Source of the DNA: an uncultured Dorea sp.
Lineage (GTDB): Bacteria > Bacillota > Clostridia > Lachnospirales > Lachnospiraceae
Length of the DNA: 64,000 bases
NCBI GenBank assembly: GCA_910584095.1
Contig: CAJTYU010000007.1
Location: 53,258-117,257 of the forward strand
Direction: 5' to 3'
In this document: positions 8,625 through 17,029 of the stretch, in pieces
Layout of the letters: each line of letters starts with the position of its first letter
How positions within the stretch are numbered: position 1 is the stretch's first letter
Translations under genes and position numbers: made by a program
The notes under the pieces: model-generated
Told to the model about the DNA's origin: nothing
What the model saw: the letters and a program-made list of their open reading frames with translations, nothing else
The model's database searches: none

Positions 8625-10124
8625 TCAATGTTTTTTGGTCTTAATAGTTTCAATCGCAGGTCCGATCTGGTCAGTTAAATCTCTTGCAAGTACGCTATAA
8701 TTTCCAAGCTTCCCACACGCCAAGTCCCCCGCCGTCCCATGCAGGTACACTCCAAGCACAGCCGCCTCATAGGACTCCTTTCCCTGCGCCATAAGTCCCG
8801 CAATAATGCCGGAAAGTACGTCGCCTGAACCCGCCTTGGCCATAGCAGCATTGCCGGTCTGATTCACATAGATTTGGCGGTCCGCCCCTCCCACAAAAGT
8901 CCTTGCATCCTTCTGAACCAGAACCGTTCCGTATTTTTCAGCAAATAGCTTAAGAACTTCCCGTCGGTTTGTCTTGATACTCTCCACCGGCCGTCCTGTC
9001 AGACGCGACAGTTCTTTCATATGAGGCGTCAGTACATAATCTCCCTCGGAAAGCCTTTCCATCAGCCCGGAATCCTCCGCCAAAAGATTCAGACCGTCTG
9101 CATCTATCATACAGGGAACTTTTCCCTCTTTCAAGACTGTATTTAATATATGTCTGGAAATCTCTGAAATGCCGATTCCCGGTCCGATACATACCACATC
9201 CGCCCATGCAAGCCTTCTCTTAAGACCTTCCTCGTCAAATTCTTCATATGTAGAAATAACTGCCTCTGGAATCAGCTGCTGCAGAATGCTCCTGTTTGCT
9301 TCCACTGTATAAATCTGTACCAGTCCCGCGCCCATCCGGTACGCGCTGTAGGCGCTGAGAAACGCGGCTCCCGCCATCCCCCTGCTTCCGGCAATCAGAA
9401 GAAGTTTCCCGAAGGTTCCCTTATGAGAGTCCGCAGGTCTGTTAGGAAGCATCCCGTCTGCATCTTCCGCATCTATTGTATAGCAGACATTTCTATCGCC
9501 TATCACCGAAGAGCTGTCAATCCCTATATCTGAAACCACAATCTCGCCGCCATACTCACAGCCCGGAAACAGACACAGACCAAGTTTCTTCTCCTGAAAA
9601 GTTACCGTCACATCCGCCCGGAAAGCCGATCCCATCACACATCCTGTAGAAGCAGAAATACCGGAAGGAATATCAACCGCAAGCTTCTTTCCCTCCGCTG
9701 CGTTCATCTGATCTAAAGTTTCCAGATATTCTCCTGTAATTTCACGGCCAAGCCCTACTCCAAACAAAGCGTCGACTACAACGTCATATCCTTCCAGTAC
9801 AAATGTATTACAAATTTTTCCGCCCGCCTTAAGGAACCTTTCCATCTGAAAGACAGTTTCCTCTGTGCGTCTCTCCATACACCCTGCAAAAACCATCGTC
9901 ACAGCGACTCCTTTCTCAAGGAGGATTCTTCCGACCGCAAAGCCGTCTCCGCCGTTATTTCCGGCTCCGCACACAATCAAAACCTTGTCCGGCTTCCACT
10001 TCTCCATAACCTTTACGCAGGATAAAGCCGCCCTCTCCATCAGCTTCAGAGAAGGGACTCCCAGCCTCCGGATCGTATAGGAATCCGCTGCCTTCATCTG
10101 CGCTGCATCCAATAAATATTCCAT
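8625..10124 (-). CDS. nnr: Bifunctional NAD(P)H-hydrate epimerase / ADP-dependent dehydratase
   Basis: Repairs damaged NAD(P)H: the N-terminal YjeF domain (about 1-215, with VCGAGNNGGDGFAVGRIL) epimerises NAD(P)HX and the C-terminal ribokinase-like domain (about 230-499, with NAAMAKAGSGDVLSGIIAGLMAQG) dehydrates the S form using ADP. 499 residues from ATG 10124, chosen because MEYLLDAAQMKAADSYTI is the usual start and GGAGAAG precedes it. The in-frame extension to 10220 would add a hydrophobic stretch foreign to the family. It lies between rex and alr; the acpS gene often found nearby is missing. Confidence 0.93.
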   Translation of the reverse strand: MEYLLDAAQMKAADSYTIRRLGVPSLKLMERAALSCVKVMEKWKPDKVLIVCGAGNNGGDGFAVGRILLEKGVAVTMVFAGCMERRTEETVFQMERFLKAGGKICNTFVLEGYDVVVDALFGVGLGREITGEYLETLDQMNAAEGKKLAVDIPSGISASTGCVMGSAFRADVTVTFQEKKLGLCLFPGCEYGGEIVVSDIGIDSSSVIGDRNVCYTIDAEDADGMLPNRPADSHKGTFGKLLLIAGSRGMAGAAFLSAYSAYRMGAGLVQIYTVEANRSILQQLIPEAVISTYEEFDEEGLKRRLAWADVVCIGPGIGISEISRHILNTVLKEGKVPCMIDADGLNLLAEDSGLMERLSEGDYVLTPHMKELSRLTGRPVESIKTNRREVLKLFAEKYGTVLVQKDARTFVGGADRQIYVNQTGNAAMAKAGSGDVLSGIIAGLMAQGKESYEAAVLGVYLHGTAGDLACGKLGNYSVLARDLTDQIGPAIETIKTKKH

Positions 10125-10254
10125 AATTCTTCTCCGTACAAACACAAAATAAATCAACGCCAAGAACAAAAGTTCTTCTACAAGAAAGAAAAACGTGTAA
10201 AGAAGCCTGCCTGCGCACACTGCTATTACACGTCATCCTGACTTGTCCTCTCTA

Positions 10255-10902
10255 TCAGTTACCACCATGTTCCTCGTTATAACGGCTAATGTTATAAGAC
10301 AACCGCATCAGGCTCTCTGATAGATGAACGCTTTCAACAATAATATGATCCGGAACATTCAAATCTACATGAGCAAAGTTCCAAATCGCCTGTATTCCGG
10401 CCTCGACCAGCTCCTTTGCAACGTCGACCGCCACATTCTTAGGAATTGTCAAAACCGCAATCTCTATATCATTTTCTCTGATATAGTCCTTCAGCTCATC
10501 CATCATACGAACAGGAACACCTCGAATCGTCATACCCTTCAGGGTAGGATTCACATCAAAAATTCCTTTCAGAACAAAGCTTCTCTTTTCAAAACTTCCA
10601 TAGTTTGCCAATGCCTGCCCCAGATTACCGGCACCGATGATAATAAAATTATGATCGTTCTCCAGTCCCAGAATCTTACCAATCTCTGTATACAGATACT
10701 TAACATTGTAACCGTACCCCTGCTGTCCAAAACCGCCAAAATTGTTTAAGTCCTGTCTAATCTGCGAGGCCGTCACTTTCATCCGCTTGCTCAAATCATT
10801 TGATGAAATACGCTCAACTCCACTTTCCAATAGTTCTCCTAAATAGCGATAATACCTTGGGAGTCTTCGAATCACCGCCTGAGAAATCTCTCTTGATTCC
10901 AC
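10255..10902 (-). CDS. rex: Redox-sensing transcriptional repressor Rex
   Basis: Senses the NADH/NAD+ ratio and represses fermentative genes. 215 residues from GTG 10902 (VESREISQAVIRRLP), with an AAAGGTG site upstream; the longer in-frame ATG would run through the promoter. The N-terminal winged helix (about 1-80: LPRYYRYLGELLESG, RMKVTASQIRQDLNNFGGFGQQGYGY) is followed by a Rossmann NAD(H) domain with IIGAGNLGQALANYGSF (about 87-105) and the dimer-swapping C-terminal helix. Divergent from an ABC-F gene, as Bacillus ydiH (rex) is near ydiF. A consensus promoter overlaps a palindrome. Confidence 0.95.
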   Translation of the reverse strand: MESREISQAVIRRLPRYYRYLGELLESGVERISSNDLSKRMKVTASQIRQDLNNFGGFGQQGYGYNVKYLYTEIGKILGLENDHNFIIIGAGNLGQALANYGSFEKRSFVLKGIFDVNPTLKGMTIRGVPVRMMDELKDYIRENDIEIAVLTIPKNVAVDVAKELVEAGIQAIWNFAHVDLNVPDHIIVESVHLSESLMRLSYNISRYNEEHGGN

Positions 10903-10935
10903 TCTAATCACCTTTCCAAAAAAAATTCCATTTTT

Positions 10936-10964
10936 ATTATAATGGATTGTTAAGGTAAAGTCAA
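10936..10964 (-). promoter_or_regulatory. Consensus sigma-A promoter of rex
   Basis: Minus strand TTGACT (10959-10964), 17 bp, TATAAT (10936-10941), about 35 bp before the GTG start. The spacer contains TTAACAA (10947-10953), which equals one Rex half-site; the partner half is poor. Confidence 0.8.
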
Positions 10965-10972
10965 ACTTTACC
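10954..10972. promoter_or_regulatory. Palindrome over the rex -35 box (possible operator)
   Basis: Inverted repeat GGTAAAG-TCAAA-CTTTACC with perfect 7-bp arms and 5-bp spacer. It covers the rex -35 hexamer and lies 11 bp from the -35 of the divergent ABC-F promoter, so a bound protein could affect both genes. It does not match the canonical Rex box. Confidence 0.5.
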
Positions 10973-10983
10973 ATAAATTTTCG

Positions 10984-11011
10984 TTGTTTTTTCTGAAATT
11001 TTCGGTATAAT
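10984..11011 (+). promoter_or_regulatory. Sigma-A-like promoter of the ABC-F gene
   Basis: TTGTTT (10984-10989), 16 bp, TATAAT (11006-11011), 29 bp before the ATG. A 9-bp direct repeat AAATTTTCG occurs at 10975-10983 and 10996-11004, 21 bp apart. Confidence 0.65.
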
Positions 11012-11040
11012 GAAATTCGAAGAATTTACGGAGGTGTACC

Positions 11041-12966
11041 ATGATTCTGTCATGTCACGATATAAAAAAATCATTTGGAGAACATGTTATTGTAGAAAAC
11101 GGCTCTTTCCATATAGAAGAACATGAAAAGGCGGCCCTTGTAGGCATAAACGGCGCCGGTAAATCCACGCTTTTAAAAATGATCGTTGGCGAATTATCCT
11201 GCGACAGCGGTTCAATTACCCTGACCAAAGGCAAAACCTTAGGCTATCTTTCCCAGCATCAGGAACTAACCTCAGGAAATACCATTTATGAAGAAGTCCG
11301 CGCCGCCAAAGCTTCCCTGATCGAGATGGAAGCAAGAATCCGCGCTATCGAAGTAGAATTAAAGGATTTATCCGGAAAAGCCCTCGAAGAACGGCTGAAT
11401 ACCTATCACAACCTGACGAATACCTTTGAACTGCTGGACGGCTACTCCTATAAAAGTAAGATTACCGGGGTATTAAAAGGACTTGGGTTTTCAGAAGATG
11501 AATTTAATAAACAGGTGGATACCTTATCCGGCGGACAGAAAACCAGAGTAGCCCTTGGAAAACTCCTTCTTACAAAACCGGACGTACTGCTGTTAGACGA
11601 ACCTACCAATCATTTAGACCTAAATTCTATTACATGGCTGGAAACCTTCCTTTTAAACTATTTCGGCGCCATACTTATCGTATCACATGACCGTTATTTC
11701 CTAAATAGAGTGGTAACCAAGGTCATTGAAATCGAGTTAGGCGTTCTGTCCGTATTTTCCGGCAGCTATACTGATTATTCCCAGAAAAAAAAGATGCTTC
11801 GGGAAGCCAGATTAAAGGAATATCTAAACCAGCAGCAAGAAATCAAACATCAGGAAGCCGTCATTGAAAAGCTGCGCTCTTTTAACCGTGAAAAATCCAT
11901 CAAACGTGCGGAAAGCCGTGAAAAAATGCTGGCTAAACTCACTCCGATAGAAAAACCTGCCCAGGTTCATGCGGACATCCGTCTAAAATTAGAGCCCTCC
12001 ATCGTAAGCGGCCAGGACGTACTATCAGTGGAGCATTTATCCAAATCCTTCCCGCCCCGCACCTTGTTTCAAGACGCCAGCTTTGAAATAAAGCGCGGAG
12101 AACACGCCGCCGTCATCGGCGATAACGGAACCGGAAAGACCACCCTGTTAAAAATCCTGAATCAGGTACTCCCGGCAGATCAGGGTACCTTTACCCTTGG
12201 GACAAATGTAAAAATCGGCTATTATGATCAGGAACACCATGTACTGCATATGGACAAAACTATTTTTGAAGAGATTTCCGACGACTATCCAAGCTTAAAC
12301 AACACCCAGATTCGAAAAACTCTGGCTGCTTTTCTGTTTACCGGAGATGAAGTATTCAAGCAGATCAGTTCCTTAAGCGGCGGAGAACGGGGCCGGGTAT
12401 CGCTTGCCAAGCTCATGCTTTCAGAGGCTAATTTCTTGATCCTTGACGAGCCAACCAACCATTTGGATATTGCCTCCAAAGAAATACTTGAGCAGGCGCT
12501 GAACGATTATACCGGAACCGTACTTTACGTATCCCATGACCGTTACTTCATTAACCAGACAGCCACACGCATTCTGGAACTGACTGGGCATACATTCGTT
12601 AATTATATCGGCAATTATGATTACTATTTGGAAAAGAAAGATGAGCTTACCGGCGTCTACGCAGCCAAAGCTCTCTCCGGCTCCCGCACAGCATCCTCCA
12701 CCGACGTCTCTTCCGGCAAATCCAAGCAAAATTGGCTGGAACAGAAAGAAGAACAGGCAAAGCAGAGAAAACGGCAGAATGATCTGAAAAAAACAGAAGA
12801 ACGGATCGGTCTATTAGAAGAACGCGACAACGAAATCGACGCCCTGATGACAAAAGAAGAGATATATACAAACTCTGTCAAATGTCAGGAATTAGCCGCC
12901 GAGAAAGGCGCGATTGCAAAAGAATTAGAAATATTGTACGAACAATGGGAAGAGCTTGCAGAATAA
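11041..12966 (+). CDS. ABC-F family ribosome-associated ATPase (YdiF-like)
   Basis: Duplicated ATP-binding cassette protein without membrane segments; ABC-F proteins act at the ribosomal E site in translation or antibiotic protection. 641 residues. NBD1: Walker A GINGAGKST, signature LSGGQKTRVALGK, Walker B LLLDEPTNHLD. Linker (about 245-320) rich in Lys/Glu. NBD2: GDNGTGKTT, LSGGERGRVSLAK, LILDEPTNHLD. The tail (about 545-641) is a Ser-rich segment plus a charged coiled coil, as in YdiF-like members. The start has GGAGGTGTACC before ATG. Its position beside rex supports the YdiF assignment; a resistance role cannot be decided from sequence. Confidence 0.9.
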   Translation: MILSCHDIKKSFGEHVIVENGSFHIEEHEKAALVGINGAGKSTLLKMIVGELSCDSGSITLTKGKTLGYLSQHQELTSGNTIYEEVRAAKASLIEMEARIRAIEVELKDLSGKALEERLNTYHNLTNTFELLDGYSYKSKITGVLKGLGFSEDEFNKQVDTLSGGQKTRVALGKLLLTKPDVLLLDEPTNHLDLNSITWLETFLLNYFGAILIVSHDRYFLNRVVTKVIEIELGVLSVFSGSYTDYSQKKKMLREARLKEYLNQQQEIKHQEAVIEKLRSFNREKSIKRAESREKMLAKLTPIEKPAQVHADIRLKLEPSIVSGQDVLSVEHLSKSFPPRTLFQDASFEIKRGEHAAVIGDNGTGKTTLLKILNQVLPADQGTFTLGTNVKIGYYDQEHHVLHMDKTIFEEISDDYPSLNNTQIRKTLAAFLFTGDEVFKQISSLSGGERGRVSLAKLMLSEANFLILDEPTNHLDIASKEILEQALNDYTGTVLYVSHDRYFINQTATRILELTGHTFVNYIGNYDYYLEKKDELTGVYAAKALSGSRTASSTDVSSGKSKQNWLEQKEEQAKQRKRQNDLKKTEERIGLLEERDNEIDALMTKEEIYTNSVKCQELAAEKGAIAKELEILYEQWEELAE

Positions 12967-12980
12967 TCTCTGCAAGCTCT
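12951..12980. terminator. Hairpin at the end of the ABC-F gene
   Basis: Perfect 12-bp arms (12951-12962 and 12969-12980) with a 6-nt loop that includes the ABC-F stop codon. It lies between convergent ABC-F and degV. Neither strand has a strong U-tract, so intrinsic termination is uncertain. Confidence 0.5.
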
Positions 12981-13026
12981 AATTATAATGCACCTTATAA
13001 CGCACCGCCACATTCTGAAAATTCTT

Positions 13027-13890
13027 TTACTGTATCTCCGGCACCTTATGACAGCAGGCGATGGCTACTGCCCCAAACCCAATATGGCAGGATACGCTGA
13101 GCGACAGCGGATCCATATGGATTTCATATCCCGGAAATCTTGCCTCGACCTCACTCTTCCACTGCAGGGCGTCCTCCTCTGAGCAGGTATATGCCAGATC
13201 CAGATACATCTCTTTTCCTGCAAATCTCTGAGTCAGATCCTTTTCCATGGCGTCAAGCATACTCTTTTTTGCCGATTTCAAACCTCTTGTCTTTGAAAAT
13301 GCATCCAGCTTCTCCCCTTGAATCTGAAGCACAGGCTTCAAATTCAGCACGGTACCGATCGCCGCGGCCGCGGGAGTGATACGCCCGCCCTTTTTCAGAT
13401 ATTTCAGTGTATCCAACGTAATGTAAATGCTGGCTTCCAGTTTCTCCCTCATGAGAATATCATAAATTTGTCTGCCGGTCATCCCCTTGCCGGCCAGCAT
13501 AAGGGCATCCAATGCCGAACGTCTCTGGGTAATAGAAATTCTCTGATTGTCAACTACGAATACCCTGCCTTCATAATCTCCCGCCAGCATCATGGCAGTC
13601 TCGCAGGAACTGGATAGTCCGCTTGACATTGGAATATGGACAATCTCATCATAAGATTCCAAAAGTTCGTCCCAAAGGTCTGTTACATCTCCTGGCGATG
13701 GCTGGGAAGTGGAAATATCCGCATCCTCTGCAAGCCGATTATAAAATTCCTCCTGTGTTAAGGTAATATCCTCAAAAAATAATTCCTCATTAATATAAAA
13801 CGGCATAGGAAGCACCCGTATTCCCAGTTCTTTCCCCTGCTTTTGTGTAATTCCGCTATTACTGTCCGTAACAATTGCAACTTTGCTCAT
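13027..13890 (-). CDS. DegV family fatty-acid-binding protein
   Basis: 287-residue DegV-fold protein; relatives (FakB) bind fatty acids and present them to the FakA kinase. Motifs: VAIVTDSNSGITQKQGKELGIRVLPMPFYINEE, DISTSQPSPGDV (lipid-head contact region) and HIPMSSGLSSSCETAMM. Last gene of the polA-coaE-WalJ-ACT-PFL run, 14 bp after the PFL gene. No FakA kinase is in the window, so the lipid role is by family only. Confidence 0.9.
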   Translation of the reverse strand: MSKVAIVTDSNSGITQKQGKELGIRVLPMPFYINEELFFEDITLTQEEFYNRLAEDADISTSQPSPGDVTDLWDELLESYDEIVHIPMSSGLSSSCETAMMLAGDYEGRVFVVDNQRISITQRRSALDALMLAGKGMTGRQIYDILMREKLEASIYITLDTLKYLKKGGRITPAAAAIGTVLNLKPVLQIQGEKLDAFSKTRGLKSAKKSMLDAMEKDLTQRFAGKEMYLDLAYTCSEEDALQWKSEVEARFPGYEIHMDPLSLSVSCHIGFGAVAIACCHKVPEIQ

Positions 13891-13904
13891 AATATCTTCC
13901 CCCT

Positions 13905-15269
13905 TTAATTTTTAAAACTATGGATTGGCGCGGGAATCCTTCCCTGTCTATTGATAAATGCGCTGCAGTCATATCCGTTGACCGGAATAATCGGCGCATA
14001 GCCAAGAAGCCCGCCAAACTGCGCCGTCTCCCCTACGTCTTTGCCGATAACCGGGATCAAACGGACTGCCGTAGTCTTCTGATTCACCATTCCGATCGCC
14101 ATCTCATCGGCAATAATGCCGGAAATGGCCGCGGCGCTGGTCTTCCCCGGAATCGCAATCATATCCAGTCCCACGGAGCACACACAGGTCATCGCTTCCA
14201 GCTTTTCAAGGTTTAACGCGCCAAGCCTCACCGCATCAATCATGCCCTGATCTTCGCTGACTGGAATAAAGGCGCCGCTTAATCCTCCCACATAGGAGGA
14301 CGCCATCACGCCGCCCTTCTTCACCTGATCGTTGAGCATGGCAAGCGCCGCCGTTGTTCCCGGAGCTCCGACCCGTTCCAGACCAATCTCCTCCAAAATC
14401 TCAGCCACGCTGTCTCCCACGGCCGGTGTCGGCGCAAGGGATAAGTCAATAATACCAAAGGGAATACCCATACGCTTAGATGCTTCTCCCGCAACAAGCT
14501 GCCCCACTCTTGTAATCTTAAACGCAGTCTTCTTAATGGTCTCGCACAGCTTCTCAAAATCTTCCCCGCGTACCTGCCGAATAGCATTCTTCACAACGCC
14601 GGGACCGCTGACTCCTACATTGATTACTGCATCCCCCTCAGTCACACCAAGGAACGCTCCGGCCATAAACGGATTGTCGTCCGGTGCATTGCAGAATACC
14701 ACCAGCTTGGCGCATCCAAGAGAATCCCTCTCCTTCGTCGCCACGGCGGTTTCCTTTACAATTTCCCCACACAAGCGGACCGCGTCCATATTAATCCCCG
14801 TCCTTGTAGACCCCACATTAATAGAACTGCACACCCGGTCCGTATACGCAAGCGCCTTAGGAACGGAACGAATCAATCTCTCGTCTCCGACGGTCATAGC
14901 CTTAGATACCAGCGCCGAATATCCTCCGATAAAATTCACGCCGACATCCTTCGCCGCTTTATCAAGAGTCTTCGCTATCTCCACATAATCATCCGATGTC
15001 TTGCACGCCGCGCTGCCGACCAGAGCAATCGGCGTAACAGAAATCCGCTTATTTACAATGGGGATACCAAATTCATGCTCAATCTCCTGCCCTGTTTTTA
15101 CAAGGTTCCCCGCAAGAGATACAATTTTATGATAAATATTTTCATTCAGCTTAAAAAGATCCGAATCAATACAATCCATCAGACTGATTCCCAGAGTAAT
15201 GGTACGTACATCCAGATTCTCATGCTCAATCATTTTATTGGTTTCTTTTACTTCATATACGCTAATCAT
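13905..15269 (-). CDS. PFL family protein (UPF0210/DUF711)
   Basis: 454-residue protein of the UPF0210 family, structurally related to the pyruvate formate-lyase/ribonucleotide reductase barrel but of unknown function. The N-terminus MISVYEVKETNKMIEHENLDVRTITLGISLMDCID matches the family's usual start, so I keep the first ATG although its GGAAGG site is rather distant. Other conserved stretches: GINMDAVRLCGEIVKETA, NVGVSGPGVVKNAI and GKTSAAAISGIIADEMAIG. It follows the ACT-domain gene by 34 bp, a pairing conserved widely in Firmicutes and archaea. No glycyl-radical motif is seen. Confidence 0.9.
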   Translation of the reverse strand: MISVYEVKETNKMIEHENLDVRTITLGISLMDCIDSDLFKLNENIYHKIVSLAGNLVKTGQEIEHEFGIPIVNKRISVTPIALVGSAACKTSDDYVEIAKTLDKAAKDVGVNFIGGYSALVSKAMTVGDERLIRSVPKALAYTDRVCSSINVGSTRTGINMDAVRLCGEIVKETAVATKERDSLGCAKLVVFCNAPDDNPFMAGAFLGVTEGDAVINVGVSGPGVVKNAIRQVRGEDFEKLCETIKKTAFKITRVGQLVAGEASKRMGIPFGIIDLSLAPTPAVGDSVAEILEEIGLERVGAPGTTAALAMLNDQVKKGGVMASSYVGGLSGAFIPVSEDQGMIDAVRLGALNLEKLEAMTCVCSVGLDMIAIPGKTSAAAISGIIADEMAIGMVNQKTTAVRLIPVIGKDVGETAQFGGLLGYAPIIPVNGYDCSAFINRQGRIPAPIHSFKN

Positions 15270-15303
15270 AGGTTAAACGTCCATCCTTCCTGTCAGACAG
15301 TAT

Positions 15304-15576
15304 CTACAGCCTGTGCATTTTCTCAAAGATCTCTTCCCGCTGGCAGTGGATGATCACGCCGATCTCCTTCCCTGCCGCTTCTAATTCATCTGAATATTCC
15401 CGAAACTCCTTTGTTGCTCCCGAAACATCCACGATTGTTACCATATTAAAATATCCGTCAATAATCGTCTGGGAAATATCCAGAATATTAATTCCGGTCT
15501 CTGCAAGATAGGTACATACCTTTGCAATGATTCCTACGGTATCCTTTCCGACAACGGTAATTACACATTTTTTCAT
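15304..15576 (-). CDS. ACT domain protein (UPF0237)
   Basis: 90-residue stand-alone ACT domain (MKKCVITVVGKDTVGIIAKVCTYLAETGINILDISQTI), a likely small-molecule, probably amino-acid, sensor. Always found next to the PFL-family gene in this type of locus, suggesting it regulates or partners that protein. A GGAGGAAGAAT site precedes the ATG. Confidence 0.9.
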   Translation of the reverse strand: MKKCVITVVGKDTVGIIAKVCTYLAETGINILDISQTIIDGYFNMVTIVDVSGATKEFREYSDELEAAGKEIGVIIHCQREEIFEKMHRL

Positions 15577-15614
15577 GATTTTATTCTTCCTCCTAACAGA
15601 AACTTTTCTATCGT

Positions 15615-16412
15615 CTACACCATAATAATATCCGATATCTGGTCGCGTCTCGCTACCTTTAAGGGAATATCCTCTCCCTTATAAGGATTATCCCCAAATG
15701 TAATTTCAAGCTTCACCGTCTCATACGCAAGCTCCGCATAATTATTCTCCTTGCTGAGATGCCCAAGCATCACGCTTTTTAAGTTATCATGCAGTATATC
15801 ACAGAGAAGACGGCCTGACAATTCATTTGACAGATGCCCTTTATCTCCCATAACTCTCCGCTTCAGCGGATAAGGATACGGGCCTACCTCCAGCATATGT
15901 ATATCATGGTTCGCTTCCAGCAGAACCGCATCCAGACCTTTTAGATTCTCTATTATATAAGAATCATAAGTTCCAAGATCTGTTGCTACGGCTACCGACT
16001 TCCCCCGACAATCCATACGATATCCGCATGGCTCTTTCGCGTCATGGGATGTGGCAAAAGGATGCACCGTGATATCCCCCAGCATAAATTCCTGATCCGC
16101 TTTAATCTCATGAAGCAGTTCGTCCGGCATGGCTCCAAGGCTCTTATAATTCCGGATTCCTTCTATCGTTCCCCTAGTTGCAAAAACCGGAATCCCATAT
16201 TTTCTGCTGAACACTCCCAACCCCTGAATGTGGTCCGAATGCTCGTGAGTAATCAAAATACCGCTTAACTCTCCGCCTTTCACGTCCAGAGCTTTTAAGC
16301 CCTCCTCAATTTTCTTTTTACTGATTCCAGTGTCCACAAGCAGATGGGTATGCCCGCTTCCCGCATATATGCAATTCCCGCTGCTTCCACTGGCTATACT
16401 GCATAATCTCAT
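15615..16412 (-). CDS. MBL-fold metallo-hydrolase, WalJ/YycJ-like
   Basis: 265-residue metallo-beta-lactamase fold hydrolase. Metal motif THEHSDHIQGLGVFSRKYGIPVFAT (His-x-His-x-Asp-His), LEANHDIHML and GHLSKENN are typical of the YycJ/WalJ branch, a predicted exonuclease linked to DNA replication and repair. Its ATG directly follows the coaE stop (TAGATG), so translation is probably coupled. Located in a polA-coaE cluster, consistent with a DNA-metabolism role. Confidence 0.88.
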   Translation of the reverse strand: MRLCSIASGSSGNCIYAGSGHTHLLVDTGISKKKIEEGLKALDVKGGELSGILITHEHSDHIQGLGVFSRKYGIPVFATRGTIEGIRNYKSLGAMPDELLHEIKADQEFMLGDITVHPFATSHDAKEPCGYRMDCRGKSVAVATDLGTYDSYIIENLKGLDAVLLEANHDIHMLEVGPYPYPLKRRVMGDKGHLSNELSGRLLCDILHDNLKSVMLGHLSKENNYAELAYETVKLEITFGDNPYKGEDIPLKVARRDQISDIIMV

Positions 16413-17018
16413 CTAATTCAACGTCTCCCGAATCTTTTCTATAATAGAATCTAACTGAGCGCAGGTGTCGTCAAAATTCCGGCTGTTATCCACGGCCCGG
16501 TCGCATTGATTTAAAAATTCATCCCTAGATTTCTGGGACCGGAAAATACCGTCAATCCGTTCATCTCCATATCCTCTGGAAAGCTTCAGACGTTTTCTGC
16601 GTACGCTATCCTCAGCATAAATATACCATGTCTCGTCACAAATTTCATCATAATGATCCTCTAAAAGCAGCGCAGCTTCCAAGACGAAGAGTTCGGTTCC
16701 CTTTTTTTCCTGCTCTTTTATAAGCTTAAGAATCCGCTTTTTAACAGCAGGATGCACAATTGCGTTCAAAATCTGCCGCTCTTCTTCATTTGAAAATACA
16801 GCCTTTGCCAGCTTCTCCCTGTCCAGCCTGCCATTTTCCAGCAGAATGCCTTCCCCGAAATGCCCCACAATCTGACGATAGCATATGGTATTCTTCTTTT
16901 CCAGATTCTTCGCCACAATATCTGCCTGGCATACCACAGCACCATGCTTCTTCTCCAAATAATTCAGCACTTCGCTTTTTCCTGTTCCGACTCCGCCGGT
17001 AATCCCTATGACTTTCAT
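16413..17018 (-). CDS. coaE: Dephospho-CoA kinase
   Basis: Last step of coenzyme A synthesis: ATP-dependent 3'-phosphorylation of dephospho-CoA. 201 residues from ATG 17018 (MKVIGITGGVGTGKSEVLNYL), chosen for the strong GGGGAGG site and the family start; ten upstream residues would be spurious. P-loop GGVGTGKS, lid-region arginines in DSVRRKRLKLSRGYGDERI. It lies 11 bp downstream of polA, a common gene order in Firmicutes. Confidence 0.95.
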   Translation of the reverse strand: MKVIGITGGVGTGKSEVLNYLEKKHGAVVCQADIVAKNLEKKNTICYRQIVGHFGEGILLENGRLDREKLAKAVFSNEEERQILNAIVHPAVKKRILKLIKEQEKKGTELFVLEAALLLEDHYDEICDETWYIYAEDSVRRKRLKLSRGYGDERIDGIFRSQKSRDEFLNQCDRAVDNSRNFDDTCAQLDSIIEKIRETLN

Positions 17019-17029
17019 AATGTCCTCCC

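Noticed and set aside
10125..10220. In-frame N-terminal extension of nnr with a hydrophobic helix
   Set aside because: The family start MEYLLDAAQM has its own GGAGAAG site and the extension has no homology or ribosome-binding site.
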